Shown piece by piece: positions 1-9,385 of a DNA stretch of 64,000 bases (positions are counted from its first letter, which is position 1; each line of letters opens with the position of its first letter). The DNA comes from Calditrichota bacterium (lineage in GTDB: Bacteria; CLD3). The stretch is from NCBI GenBank assembly GCA_008501735.1, contig QQUF01000045.1:101957-165956 (forward strand), read 5' to 3'. A program made the translations under genes and the position numbers. The notes under the pieces are model-generated. The model was given only the letters and a program-made list of their open reading frames with translations. It was not told the origin of the DNA and did no database searches.

Positions 1-1
1 A

Positions 2-1840
2 GGCGGTGTAACTTTTTCAGAACTTTTTGTTAGAGGTAACAAATTACAAATTCTTGGTAGAATTACAGAATTTAGTGGAACAGTCGAAATCGAATTACAA
101 CCAACTTCAACTGTAACTTTAATTAGTTCAGGAAATCCTTTACCAGAACCGAAAGTATTTACTCCTTCAGATCTTACAGCAAATATTGCGACTTACGAAG
201 GAACTTGGGTTCAGTTAGTAGGTATTGTTGACGAAATTGCAGGACCTTTTGGAGGTGGTTACTCAGTAACACTACACGGAAATCCTGCTTCAGAAGAATT
301 TGACGCAAGAGTTTGGGAAACAAGTGGAATTGACCCAAATGCAATTTTTACAGTTGGCGACACTGTTACTGTAAATGGAATTGCAGACCAATTTAACGGG
401 GCTTTGCAAATTCCAATCGCAGACGCTTCTGATGTTACACTTGGAGGAGAATTTACAGAACCTCCAGTTGACCCAGTTTCAGACGGTGCAGGAATTGTAA
501 CAATTGAAAATGTTTTTCTTGATTTAGGTTTCAGTGGAGATTTAGAAATCTCTTTTGAAGGAGCTGGACCAGATACACTTGGAATTTCTCAAGTTCAAAT
601 TACAATTCCACAAGAAGTAACTTTTACAGATGCAACTCTTTCGGGAGATGCTTTTGTTGGATTGAATCCTCAAATTAATGGTCAAGAAATTTCAATATCA
701 AATGCCCAACTTTCACAAGGAAAAACAGGAACCCTCAAACTAATAGGAACAAGTTTCCCAAGCACAGACCAAGTAGTTTCATTTGAAACTAAAACAGCTC
801 TTACAAATGGAACATTGACAACGACTGCTTCAAATCCTGTTTTTATTCTTGGAAAAGGAAGTCCTAATGTAACAAATACTTTAGCAGAAATTCAAGACGA
901 TGAAGAATCTTTTGAAGGTGCAAATGTTACAATTGTTGGAGTGATAACTTACGAACAAGGTTTGATTTCCTCCTTAGCAGAAACTTGGATTCAAGACGCA
1001 AGTGGAAGAGGTGTGAATGTCTTCGATTCACAAATCAACGGAATCCAAAGAGGAACTGTTGTAACGATGTCTGGACAAATTGAAAATTACTTAAGTGGAA
1101 CAGCTGGAAACAACGATTTAAAAACTACAGAAATTACAAACTTAACTTCAGTTACTCAGCACGGTCAAATCGGTTCAATCGAACCAATGTTAAACCTTGC
1201 GACTTTCAACGATGTAACTGCTCAAAATGGACAGAATCATTTTTATGAAGGAACAGCTTTTAAAACTAGATTTACAGTTCTAACTGTTCCAAGCACACCA
1301 ATTGGTGGAGGTTACAACGTCCAAGTTGCTGATACTTTAGAAAGCGAACTTACAATCCGAATTTGGGAATCTACAGGAATTGTTCCTGCAAGTATTTTCG
1401 AAGTTGGAAAAGTTTACGACGGAATTTTGATGGTTGATGTTTTCAGAACTGACCCACAACTTATTCTTGGTTATGCTTCTGACGTTGAAGAATATGTAAT
1501 TGATACAAGTGAATTTCCTGATTTTGGCTTAAGACTTAAATACAATGGAGTCTTGCTCCACTCTTTAAGCCAAAAATTTGACATTGAATACCAAGTGCCT
1601 TCAAGAGGAAAAACAAAAATCCGAATTTTTGACCTAAAAGGTCGCTCAATCGCATCTTTAGTTGAATCAGAAGAAGGCGGAGAATCAAACATTTGGAAAA
1701 CAGTTTCTTGGAAAGGAACAAATGACGGCGGCGAAAGACAGCCAATGGGAGTTTACCTTTGCCATTACGTTTTCACTGATTTTGAAAATGGTAAGACTCA
1801 TAAAAAAGTTATTCCACTTGTAATTGGTACTAAGTTTTAG
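2..1840 (+). CDS. Secreted OB-fold repeat protein with FlgD-like C-terminal domain, 5' truncated
   Basis: The frame is open from base 2, so the ATG at 404 in the ORF track is only an internal methionine and the N-terminus lies outside the window. About 612 codons are visible. The protein alternates OB-fold-like segments of the kind seen in Bacteroidota secreted nucleases and DUF5689-type proteins (for example VTIVGVITYEQG and VQLVGIVDEIAG) with a beta-sandwich region (visible residues about 165-270). The last 100 residues form a FlgD-Ig/T9SS-like domain (TKIRIFDLKGRSIASL, then GVYLCHYVF), but the usual NPFNP linker is missing and there is a short extra tail. It is probably exported and surface-associated; enzymatic activity is not evident. 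It lies 22 bp upstream of a PorV-like gene and is likely in the same operon. OB-folds suggest nucleic-acid or sugar binding (inference). Confidence 0.75.
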   Translation, partial: GGVTFSELFVRGNKLQILGRITEFSGTVEIELQPTSTVTLISSGNPLPEPKVFTPSDLTANIATYEGTWVQLVGIVDEIAGPFGGGYSVTLHGNPASEEFDARVWETSGIDPNAIFTVGDTVTVNGIADQFNGALQIPIADASDVTLGGEFTEPPVDPVSDGAGIVTIENVFLDLGFSGDLEISFEGAGPDTLGISQVQITIPQEVTFTDATLSGDAFVGLNPQINGQEISISNAQLSQGKTGTLKLIGTSFPSTDQVVSFETKTALTNGTLTTTASNPVFILGKGSPNVTNTLAEIQDDEESFEGANVTIVGVITYEQGLISSLAETWIQDASGRGVNVFDSQINGIQRGTVVTMSGQIENYLSGTAGNNDLKTTEITNLTSVTQHGQIGSIEPMLNLATFNDVTAQNGQNHFYEGTAFKTRFTVLTVPSTPIGGGYNVQVADTLESELTIRIWESTGIVPASIFEVGKVYDGILMVDVFRTDPQLILGYASDVEEYVIDTSEFPDFGLRLKYNGVLLHSLSQKFDIEYQVPSRGKTKIRIFDLKGRSIASLVESEEGGESNIWKTVSWKGTNDGGERQPMGVYLCHYVFTDFENGKTHKKVIPLVIGTKF

Positions 1841-1862
1841 AAATTGAAAATTTGAGATAAAT

Positions 1863-2813
1863 ATGAAAAATAAGTTATTTTTTACATCTTTAATCGTCGC
1901 TTCCTTTTGTGGGAACGCTTTTGCAGCAGGCGGAACAGACCAACTTTCTGTTAGTCCAAGAGCAAAAGCAATGGGTGACGCTTTTGTAGCACTTGCAAAC
2001 GATGCTTTTGCAGTTCGTTACAATCCAGCAGGTTTAAGCCGTGTTGACGGATTTCTTGCAGGAATTTCTTACAACAAACCTTATGGTGAAAGTTTCCTAA
2101 AACATTTTTCAGGTTCTGTAACTCTTCCTTGGCACAGATTGTTCGGTTCTGAAAACAAGTTCGGAGTTTCGGCAATTTCTGCTGAATTTTTCACTGTTGA
2201 TTACAACAATGGAAATTATAACAGTGTTGATAATGAACTTTGGAAAGAATCTGTGATTAGTTTTTCACACGGTGTGAAATTAATGGAAGATACGAACAGT
2301 AGTCTTAGTTTCGGTTTTTCAGCAAAATATTACAATCTTTCACTTGGAAAATCACTTCCAGATGCTGTTGGAAATCGTGAAGATTTGGGAAGCGGTGGAA
2401 CTGTTGGAATTGACATTGGAGTTCAAGCAACTTTATGGCAACGTACTTCTTTTGGTGGTTATTTGATGAATATCAACAGACCTTCTTTTGGTGAAGGGAT
2501 TCACGAAGAAGACTTACCGAGAAAATTAGTTGTTGGTCTTGCTTACGAGCCTTACGAACAAGTAATTACAACTTTGGATTTGGAACGTGAGCTTGGAAGA
2601 GATTCACAAGTTAAAACTGGGGTTGAATTTTGGGTTGTCGAAGAACTTGCTTTAAGAGCAGGAATTAACTCAAATCCTAACACGCTTTTTGCAGGATTTG
2701 GACTAAGATTTAGAGGAGTAGAATTCGATTACTCTTTTAGTAAACACCCTGTTTTAGATTTTACAAATCAATTCGGTTTGGCATTAGACTTAGACAAAAT
2801 TCTTAAAAGATAA
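1863..2813 (+). CDS. PorV/UPF0164-like outer membrane protein
   Basis: The 316-residue product starts with a signal peptide (MKNKLFFTSL to AFAAG). It is followed by the typical start of the PorV/PorQ/UPF0164 family: SPRAKAMGDAFVALANDAFAVRYNPAGLS, i.e. an RAxxMGxAxxA motif and YNPAGL (quoted here only to identify the family). The rest is beta-rich with alternating aromatic residues, as in a FadL-like 14-stranded barrel. PorV itself shuttles T9SS cargo to the attachment complex in Porphyromonas; whether this paralogue does so is unknown. It sits between a secreted FlgD-domain protein and an HhH barrel, with 2 bp to the next gene, which supports one operon and a role in delivering or anchoring the upstream protein (inference). 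Confidence 0.75.
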   Translation: MKNKLFFTSLIVASFCGNAFAAGGTDQLSVSPRAKAMGDAFVALANDAFAVRYNPAGLSRVDGFLAGISYNKPYGESFLKHFSGSVTLPWHRLFGSENKFGVSAISAEFFTVDYNNGNYNSVDNELWKESVISFSHGVKLMEDTNSSLSFGFSAKYYNLSLGKSLPDAVGNREDLGSGGTVGIDIGVQATLWQRTSFGGYLMNINRPSFGEGIHEEDLPRKLVVGLAYEPYEQVITTLDLERELGRDSQVKTGVEFWVVEELALRAGINSNPNTLFAGFGLRFRGVEFDYSFSKHPVLDFTNQFGLALDLDKILKR

Positions 2814-2815
2814 AA

Positions 2816-5332
2816 ATGAGACAAATTAAAAAATATACTCTACTCTTTTTATTTTTCAGTTTCAGTTTTGGTTTTGCTAACGAAAATCTTTTGGATTTGA
2901 ACAGAGCAACTTTAGAACAAATTGAATCTTTACCAATTCCTAAAGAATCTGCAAAAGAAATTTACGAATACATTACTTATAAAAAGTATCTTGATTCAGT
3001 TTATGAAATTCGTTACGTAAGCGGAATGACTCAAGAAACATTTGATGAGTTGAAAGATTTAGTAAAAGTCGAACCTGTAGAATACGAAAATGAATACACA
3101 AAAAGATTAGTCGAGTTACAGTGGCTTGTTGAGCGTTATACAGAAGAAGATGGCTCAAGGCAAAATGATGAATATCTTGAACTTTTGCTTAAACCTACAA
3201 AGTTAAAAGATGCTCGTTATTCGGAATTGAATCGTTTGAGTGGAGTTTCTCCAATTGATGCAGCAGCTGTAATTAAGCACGTAGATAAAGGTATTAGAGT
3301 AAGAAACGTTAGAGATTTGAGAAACATCGATGGTCTTTCAAATTTTGGTTACAGAAATACTCGAAATTTTATTGATTTCAATGAAGAAGAAGACAATAAA
3401 TTTCACTTGAGTTACAGAACAACAATTTCAAACTTGCCTTACTTTTCTGGTGATGACGAAGCTTCAACTGACATTATCGGTTCAACAAACAACTTAGACA
3501 GACCTCACGTTTTACACAAGCTCAGATTTTCAAAAGGAAATATGAAAAGTGGAGTTGCTTACCACAGACGTGCAGGAGAAGATGCAGGTTTTTCTGACGG
3601 ACCAACTGTAAAATGGTATCACGGTTTTGAAAAAATCGGAAGCAAAGACTACGAATTAAGAAAACTCTACTTCGGAAATTACCACATTTCTTGGGGACAA
3701 GGTTTGGTAATGGAAAACACAGATTCATTTTCTTCAAGAAGCACAGGTTTGGGTTTCAGAAAAAGAACTGACGGAGTTATCGGAGACTTAAGCTCAACTG
3801 ACGAATTTGCTTTTCGAGGAATGGCTTTTGAAGGTTACATAAAAGATTTTAGAGTTTTAGGCTTTGCTTCACTTGACAAAAAAGATGCTGTTAATGATTC
3901 AAAACCCGGTTCAAATGCTTGGGACGGATATTTTATTTCTGACTCAAGAAATGACTTTCCATTCTATGACGACAACGGAATAATAATTTCAGACTCACTT
4001 GTTGTTGAAAAAGACCAAGTCAAAGAATTTACTTATGGTGGGCAAATTCAATACTCTTTCCAACCCGGAATGAATCTTGGACTCTCATTTTATGAAAGCC
4101 AATACAATAAAGAACTCACTCCAAGAATCGAAAACCTAATCCGAACAAGCGAGCTTGACAGAGTAGAAACAATTGACAGTGAAATCAAAAATCGTTACGC
4201 TTCAAAAGACGCAAACACAGTTTTTGGTGAAAACACATCTTACAGAAGAATTGTTGGAACTGACTTTCAATACGTTAGAGGAAATTATTCTTTTCAAGGT
4301 GAAGTTGCTTCACTTTTGGATTACCGAAACACAAATTCATTTGAAGTTGACTCAACAAAAGCTCTTGGCTTCAAAGACAGTCCAAAAGCAGTTGTGCTGA
4401 GTGCTTACATCCAATACGACACTTTTAATTTCTTGGCTCTTTACAGAAATTACGACAGAAGATTTGACAATCCTTACAACAGAGGTTTTGCAAACTACTC
4501 TGGTTTTAAAGGCACAATTGCCGAAGATGACTTTAGAGTTTTAAATCCAAATATGCTTCTTTTACAAGAAAATTCTTACACTCCACAATCGGAAGAAGGA
4601 ATGTTTTTTGCAACTCGTTACCAACCTTCAAGAAGATTCGTGGTTTCTTTAAATTATGACATTTGGACAAGAAAACCTGATTTTGCAGATAATTTTAGAT
4701 TTGTTACAAACGTTGAGTTCAGACCAACTTTCAATTTAAGACTTCGATGGAGAAATAAACTTCAATCCAGAGATGGCTCAAATGCACTTTCTAAAAACGG
4801 ATTTGATAACAACGAAAATATCTTTTCTGCAAGAATGTTTCTTTCTAAAAGAAATCAAATCGAACTTAGATATTTTATTTCTAGTATCAAATTCCGCTCT
4901 CGCCCAAGACTTTCTAACACAACTTTAACAGACAATCAAGGCGGTGGAAACTCAATCTTTGGAAATGTTGGCGATAATTCAGAAGTTCTTTCATTTGCAA
5001 TCAATCATAACTTTTCTGAAAAACTTAAGCTCAAACTTTGGGCAGGAATTTATCGTGGATTCTTTTGGGCTTTTGAAGACACACACTTTGGAGTTTTTGA
5101 TGGAAATGGAATTCGTTACAGAGCATTGTTAACAAGTGCAATTACTCCAAATATTTCAATGAGATTACACTACATCGTTGACCACCAGCTCGAAATTCGT
5201 AACCACGAAGCAAGAGATTTTAACGCAATTGCTCCTGAAGGAGCTTCAAGTACAGGACCTGATTACTTTGGTGACAGAGTTGATAAAAGTCCTGAAAATG
5301 TATTTTTCCTACAATTTGATTATAATTTTTAA
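2816..5332 (+). CDS. Helix-hairpin-helix outer membrane beta-barrel protein
   Basis: 838 residues. A signal peptide (to about residue 22) precedes a ComEA-like helix-hairpin-helix segment at 25-85 (LLDLNRATLEQIESLP, then VYEIRYVSGM) and a second, more diverged HhH segment at about 130-187 (YSELNRLSGVSPIDAA, then VRDLRNIDGL). From about residue 195 to the end the chain is beta-strand rich with aromatic girdles. It ends in phenylalanine (FFLQFDYNF), as expected for an outer membrane barrel. HhH domains bind DNA without sequence preference, and ComEA uses one in DNA uptake. The combination with a barrel recurs in Bacteroidota and related phyla but is, to my knowledge, not functionally characterised. 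Co-transcribed with the PorV-like gene (2 bp gap). A surface DNA-binding or DNA-handling role is inference. Confidence 0.75.
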   Translation: MRQIKKYTLLFLFFSFSFGFANENLLDLNRATLEQIESLPIPKESAKEIYEYITYKKYLDSVYEIRYVSGMTQETFDELKDLVKVEPVEYENEYTKRLVELQWLVERYTEEDGSRQNDEYLELLLKPTKLKDARYSELNRLSGVSPIDAAAVIKHVDKGIRVRNVRDLRNIDGLSNFGYRNTRNFIDFNEEEDNKFHLSYRTTISNLPYFSGDDEASTDIIGSTNNLDRPHVLHKLRFSKGNMKSGVAYHRRAGEDAGFSDGPTVKWYHGFEKIGSKDYELRKLYFGNYHISWGQGLVMENTDSFSSRSTGLGFRKRTDGVIGDLSSTDEFAFRGMAFEGYIKDFRVLGFASLDKKDAVNDSKPGSNAWDGYFISDSRNDFPFYDDNGIIISDSLVVEKDQVKEFTYGGQIQYSFQPGMNLGLSFYESQYNKELTPRIENLIRTSELDRVETIDSEIKNRYASKDANTVFGENTSYRRIVGTDFQYVRGNYSFQGEVASLLDYRNTNSFEVDSTKALGFKDSPKAVVLSAYIQYDTFNFLALYRNYDRRFDNPYNRGFANYSGFKGTIAEDDFRVLNPNMLLLQENSYTPQSEEGMFFATRYQPSRRFVVSLNYDIWTRKPDFADNFRFVTNVEFRPTFNLRLRWRNKLQSRDGSNALSKNGFDNNENIFSARMFLSKRNQIELRYFISSIKFRSRPRLSNTTLTDNQGGGNSIFGNVGDNSEVLSFAINHNFSEKLKLKLWAGIYRGFFWAFEDTHFGVFDGNGIRYRALLTSAITPNISMRLHYIVDHQLEIRNHEARDFNAIAPEGASSTGPDYFGDRVDKSPENVFFLQFDYNF

Positions 5333-5348
5333 TGGAGCGTTAGCTTAA

Positions 5349-6797
5349 ATGAAAAAACTCCTTACAACAATAAATTTAGTTTTAATAAGTTCTCAAGCAT
5401 TTTCTTTCGGTTTTAATGACCAAGCTTACGGTTCAAAATTTGAAGGAATGAATGCACGGAATTTGTCTTTAGGTAAAACTTCAATTACTTCTGACTACTC
5501 TCCAAGTTCATTGATGAAAAATCCTGCATTACTTGGCAAAAGTAGCAATTTCAAATTTTCAGTTGGCAGTTACTTTACTGGAATCAACGAACGTCGTGCA
5601 ATGCCAATTTATGACTCTTTCGACTCAAGAACTATTGAAACAACCGTTGCAAAAAACGATGACATTTATTACAACCCATACTTTGCAATGAGTTACGGAT
5701 TTTATCTTGATGCAATTGATAGCAAAATTGGTTTGGCAGTTGGTTACTTTCCTGCTTACTCTTTTGACTACAATTACACAGAAGACATTCGTAACAACGA
5801 CCCTTTTTCGCTTAGCACAAGAGATGTAATTATTGCAAGAGCGACAAGGAAAATGGAAGGCTCGATTGATGCCTTGTCTTTTGGGTTTTCAGAAACTTTT
5901 AGTAATATTTCGATTGGTGCTTCTTTAGCTCTTTACAAAATTGGTGGCAAAACTAAATACCTCGAAAGACTGCTTGACACAACAGGCGGCAAAAATATTA
6001 GTAACGACCAAATTATTGCTGTTACTGATTACGAAATTACTGTTACTGACGAAATTAGCAATACTCCTTTTGGTTTAAATTTTGGTGCAAATTACGATTT
6101 AAACGAAAGATTTTCATTTGGAGCTTTTGTTCAAACTCCTGTAGAATTTAAATTTGAAAACAAGAAACTTGGCTTTAAAGATTCTGCAACTGGATTAGAC
6201 ACAACTTTTACGATTGAAGATTTAACAGACATTACTTCTTTACAAAATATTTCTATCGGTAGCGAATACTCTTACAAAACTCCTCTTTCAATGGGATTTG
6301 GAACGACTTTCAAACCAAGAAATGAGTTTAATGCAAAAGTTTATTTCGACGTTGAAATGACAAAATGGAGTTCAATCAACACAGACACGACTTTTACAGG
6401 TGAATCTGAAAGAAACATTTACCGCTCAACAAATCTTTACAGAACAGTTGACGAAGATTCTTTAATTGCTCCAGTGAATAAATTTGAAGACACTTGGGAG
6501 TTCAAACTCGGAGTTGAATACATTTTTGAAAATGGAGTTCCAATTAGAATAGGTTTTGATTACTCACCAACTTATTATTTTGAGGACGTTATTTACACAA
6601 ATGTTACTCTTGGAACAGGCTGGAATTTTGGAAACTTAACAGTTGATGTTGGAATGTCTCTTGGGCAAATCGAATATACTCAACCACATCTTTTCACTCC
6701 AACGCTTTACTACCAAAACCCAATTCAGCAGCAAGAAACTGTAAAAGTCAAAGAATCGCTTCTTAAAACAATGATTTCTGCAACTTACGAATTTTAA
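5349..6797 (+). CDS. FadL/PorV-like outer membrane barrel protein
   Basis: 482 residues with a signal peptide (MKKLLTTINLVLISSQAFS). The mature start resembles the UPF0164/OmpP1 group: MNARNLSLGKTSI, then PSSLMKNPALLG, corresponding to the MGxA and NPAxL signature. The remainder alternates hydrophobic and polar residues and ends in ISATYEF with a terminal phenylalanine, consistent with a beta-barrel. The gene follows the HhH barrel by 16 bp and is closed by a strong hairpin terminator, so it is the last gene of the first operon. FadL homologues import hydrophobic molecules and PorV homologues work with T9SS; the sequence does not decide between them. Confidence 0.7.
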   Translation: MKKLLTTINLVLISSQAFSFGFNDQAYGSKFEGMNARNLSLGKTSITSDYSPSSLMKNPALLGKSSNFKFSVGSYFTGINERRAMPIYDSFDSRTIETTVAKNDDIYYNPYFAMSYGFYLDAIDSKIGLAVGYFPAYSFDYNYTEDIRNNDPFSLSTRDVIIARATRKMEGSIDALSFGFSETFSNISIGASLALYKIGGKTKYLERLLDTTGGKNISNDQIIAVTDYEITVTDEISNTPFGLNFGANYDLNERFSFGAFVQTPVEFKFENKKLGFKDSATGLDTTFTIEDLTDITSLQNISIGSEYSYKTPLSMGFGTTFKPRNEFNAKVYFDVEMTKWSSINTDTTFTGESERNIYRSTNLYRTVDEDSLIAPVNKFEDTWEFKLGVEYIFENGVPIRIGFDYSPTYYFEDVIYTNVTLGTGWNFGNLTVDVGMSLGQIEYTQPHLFTPTLYYQNPIQQQETVKVKESLLKTMISATYEF

Positions 6798-6807
6798 GAT
6801 TTATCTT

Positions 6808-6845
6808 ATCTATCAGATGGCTCAAATCCATCTGATAGATTTTCC
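6808..6845 (+). terminator. Rho-independent terminator after outer membrane operon
   Basis: A perfect 13 bp stem (ATCTATCAGATGG / CCATCTGATAGAT) with a 7-base loop starts 10 bp after the stop codon and is followed by TTTT. It closes the operon that ends at 6797. Confidence 0.85.
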
Positions 6846-6984
6846 CTCCTTAAACTTTTCATTTCAACGAGTCAGTTTTCCAATCAACGAGGAAAATTGC
6901 TTTTCTAACGAGACCTAATTTTCTCAACCCACTTTTTTCATTAAAATTCCTGTGTATTTAAAAATAAACCAACAGGATAAAAAA

Positions 6985-7389
6985 ATGAAAACCTTTTTAA
7001 TTTATTCAATCGCATTTTTTCAAGTAATTACTTTCTCTTTAATTTTCGACGTTAAAGTCTCTGAGACTTCAACACATTTTTATGAATTAGTTTTGAATGA
7101 AGAATTGATTAACGAAGAGTTGAAAGAAAACAGAATAACTCCTAAAATTGATATTTATGTGGGAAAACTTAAAAAAGGAAGTCAGTCTCTTTTAAAAGAT
7201 GCAGAGTTTAACAAGGGCTTTCTTTCAGAATTAGTAAGAACCGGAAATGAAGTTTCAGAAGTAACAATTCTTGTCAAACACGAAAAAAGAATCCTCAAAA
7301 AAATATTAGTTCCAGCGATAGGAAACGGACAAATTTCAAAATTTGACATCTTTTCAAATACTTTATGGGTCTGTTTTTTGGACAAGTAA
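6985..7389 (+). CDS. Small secreted or membrane-anchored protein of unknown function
   Basis: I chose the ATG at 6985 (134 residues) rather than the track start at 6952. It is preceded by an AGGA and begins a convincing export signal, MKTFLIYSIAFFQVITFSLIF. The mature part is short, charged and mixed alpha/beta (KIDIYVGKLKKGSQSLLKD, VSEVTILVKHEKRILKKILV) with no motif I recognise. It stands alone between the operon terminator and the PNGase F-like gene on the same strand, with 95 bp to that gene. A partner role to the glycosidase is possible but unsupported. Confidence 0.55.
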   Translation: MKTFLIYSIAFFQVITFSLIFDVKVSETSTHFYELVLNEELINEELKENRITPKIDIYVGKLKKGSQSLLKDAEFNKGFLSELVRTGNEVSEVTILVKHEKRILKKILVPAIGNGQISKFDIFSNTLWVCFLDK

Positions 7390-7484
7390 ATTTCAATTTT
7401 TTCAGTTTGGATTTTCAATTTGTTTTCAAAATTGATTTAGGTTAATTTTACTCAATTCTTAACTAACCTACTTTCGAGGACAAA

Positions 7485-8861
7485 ATGAAAAAAATCTACT
7501 CTTTTTTAACTCTTGCCTTTTTATGTTTTGGAGTTTATTCAAACTCATTCGCTCTTCCAGGTGACACAACTTACGTTACAACATTCGACGAAGAATTTCA
7601 CAATTGGGCTACACCTCACGACTCAGTTTTTGTTCTTCCAAGCACAAGTGGAAAAATTTTTAGTAAAGTTACACTCTTTTACACAATTGCTTGCCCATAC
7701 GCAACTCCTGGAGCAGAATGTGATCCTTGGGATAGAACAGGTTACTTAGGTTTGTTCACAAATGACACAACTTACTACGAAGTTGCAAGAATTATTACAC
7801 CTTACAGTATTAGTCAATCGCAATTTAATGGACCAGGTTCTTGTACTTGGGAAATTGATGTTACTGATTACCAAACACTTTTGAGTGATTCACTAAAAAT
7901 GAGAACCAAAATCGAATCTTGGATTGGTGGTGAAAGAGGCTGGATTGTTACAACAGAATTTCAATTTATTGAAGCAGAAGTTGGTGAAGTAGTTAGCTTT
8001 CCTTACAAAGTCGAAAACCTCTGGCAGAATTATTCTGTAGTTTACGGTGATCCAGCAGTTCCAATCGATAGCACTTTAGCTCCAATTGATGTAATGATTG
8101 ATATAAATGCTGATTCTGTGAAAATGAGAGTTATGACAACAGGACACGGACAAGGTGGTTACGACAATGCAGCAGAATTTTATAATTCTTCACACTACTT
8201 TTTTATGAATGGAAACATTAAGGCTCACAACTTTTGGCGAAGTAATTGCCCTCAAAACACTTGTTCTCCTCAAGGTGGAAATTGGACTCCGGGAAGATTT
8301 GGTTGGTGTCCTGGAGACAAAGTTGATCCATTGGTTTGGGACGTTACAAGCTTAGTAACTCCTGGACAAACTGCAACTGCTGAATACAGACCTGACTTAT
8401 TAGTCCCTTATGAAAATGTTTGTCGTCCAAATAATCCAAATTGTGTTACTGACCCAAATTTTTGCCCAGATTGTAACTACAATTCTACTGGTCATACTCA
8501 ACCAATTTATTCAATTCAAAGCCAATTAGTGTTTTACCAAAATGTTACTGTTGTTGGAGTAGAAGAAAATTCAAATCCAAAGCCTGAAAATTTCATTTTA
8601 CTTTCAAATTACCCGAACCCATTCAACCCAAGCACTACAATTAATTATGAATTACAAATTATGAATTACGAATTTGGTTCAATTCAAATCTTTAATCTTT
8701 TAGGCGAAAAAGTTCGTGAGTTTGAAATTTCTAATTCCAAAGGTTCAGTAGTTTGGGACGGGACAAATTCTGACGGAAAACAAGTGAGTTCAGGAATTTA
8801 TCTTTACACTTTGAAAGCAGGAAAATTCACTAAAAGCGAAAAGATGTTACTTTTAAAATGA
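7485..8861 (+). CDS. PNGase F-like peptide:N-glycosidase with T9SS sorting domain
   Basis: 458 residues with a signal peptide (to about residue 23). Residues 25-355 resemble both domains of Elizabethkingia PNGase F, which hydrolyses the amide bond between Asn and N-glycans. The segment CDPWDRTGYL matches the family's CDEWDRY region, and GNWTPGRFGWCPG matches its GNWAPDRAGWCPG segment. By recalled alignment the three acidic active-site residues are kept: D83 (D60 in PNGase F), E144 in IESW (E118) and E231 in AEF (E206); the Trp after E206 is Phe here. A cysteine-rich loop lies near 313-330. Residues 365-458 form a T9SS domain (NYPNPFNPSTTINYEL). The start is fixed by a GAGGA box. The stop overlaps the GNAT gene by ATGA. 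Likely a cell-surface or secreted deglycosylase; glycan specificity is unknown. Confidence 0.85.
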   Translation: MKKIYSFLTLAFLCFGVYSNSFALPGDTTYVTTFDEEFHNWATPHDSVFVLPSTSGKIFSKVTLFYTIACPYATPGAECDPWDRTGYLGLFTNDTTYYEVARIITPYSISQSQFNGPGSCTWEIDVTDYQTLLSDSLKMRTKIESWIGGERGWIVTTEFQFIEAEVGEVVSFPYKVENLWQNYSVVYGDPAVPIDSTLAPIDVMIDINADSVKMRVMTTGHGQGGYDNAAEFYNSSHYFFMNGNIKAHNFWRSNCPQNTCSPQGGNWTPGRFGWCPGDKVDPLVWDVTSLVTPGQTATAEYRPDLLVPYENVCRPNNPNCVTDPNFCPDCNYNSTGHTQPIYSIQSQLVFYQNVTVVGVEENSNPKPENFILLSNYPNPFNPSTTINYELQIMNYEFGSIQIFNLLGEKVREFEISNSKGSVVWDGTNSDGKQVSSGIYLYTLKAGKFTKSEKMLLLK

Positions 8862-9361
8862 TTAGAAAATTGAATTTTGAAGACATTAATTCTTTTATAA
8901 AAATAAGATTAGAGAGCCTCAGAGTAAACCCTGAGGCTTTTTTAACGACTTACGACGAAGACCATTGCCACGATTTAAAAGCAATTACAGAAAAGTTTGA
9001 ACAACACAACGAAAATAATTTCATTCTGGGAAAATTCGTAGAAAACGAGCTAGTTGGAATTGTAGGTTTGTTCAGAGAACAAAGAATTAAAACTTTGCAT
9101 AAAGCAATGGTTTGGGGCGTTTTTATTAAAGAAGAATTTAGAGGGAAAGGCTACTCAAGAGATTTAATGGATGAATGTTTAAGACTTGCTAAAACCTTAG
9201 AAGGACTTGAATTAATTAATATTTCAGTGGTCTCAGAAAACCAAAGAGCCTTTAAACTTTACAAAAGTTTAGGTTTTGACGAATGGGGTTTTGAGAAAAA
9301 TGCAATGAAACACAATGGAATTTATTACGACGAATATTTTTTAGTTATAAATTTATGGTAG
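8858..9361 (+). CDS. GNAT family N-acetyltransferase
   Basis: 167 residues. It shows the GNAT acetyl-CoA fold: strand V-G-I-V-G-L-F around residues 66-72, then the pyrophosphate-binding loop FRGKGYSRDLMDECL (a variant of the R/Q-x-x-G-x-G/A motif) and the late segment NQRAFKLYKSLGFDEWG typical of RimI-like enzymes. Substrate cannot be told from sequence. Its ATG overlaps the PNGase F-like stop (ATGA), so the two are translationally coupled, but a shared function is not obvious. pdxH follows 24 bp later. Confidence 0.85.
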   Translation: MIRKLNFEDINSFIKIRLESLRVNPEAFLTTYDEDHCHDLKAITEKFEQHNENNFILGKFVENELVGIVGLFREQRIKTLHKAMVWGVFIKEEFRGKGYSRDLMDECLRLAKTLEGLELINISVVSENQRAFKLYKSLGFDEWGFEKNAMKHNGIYYDEYFLVINLW

Positions 9362-9385
9362 AACTCAAATCGGAAAGGTAAAAAA

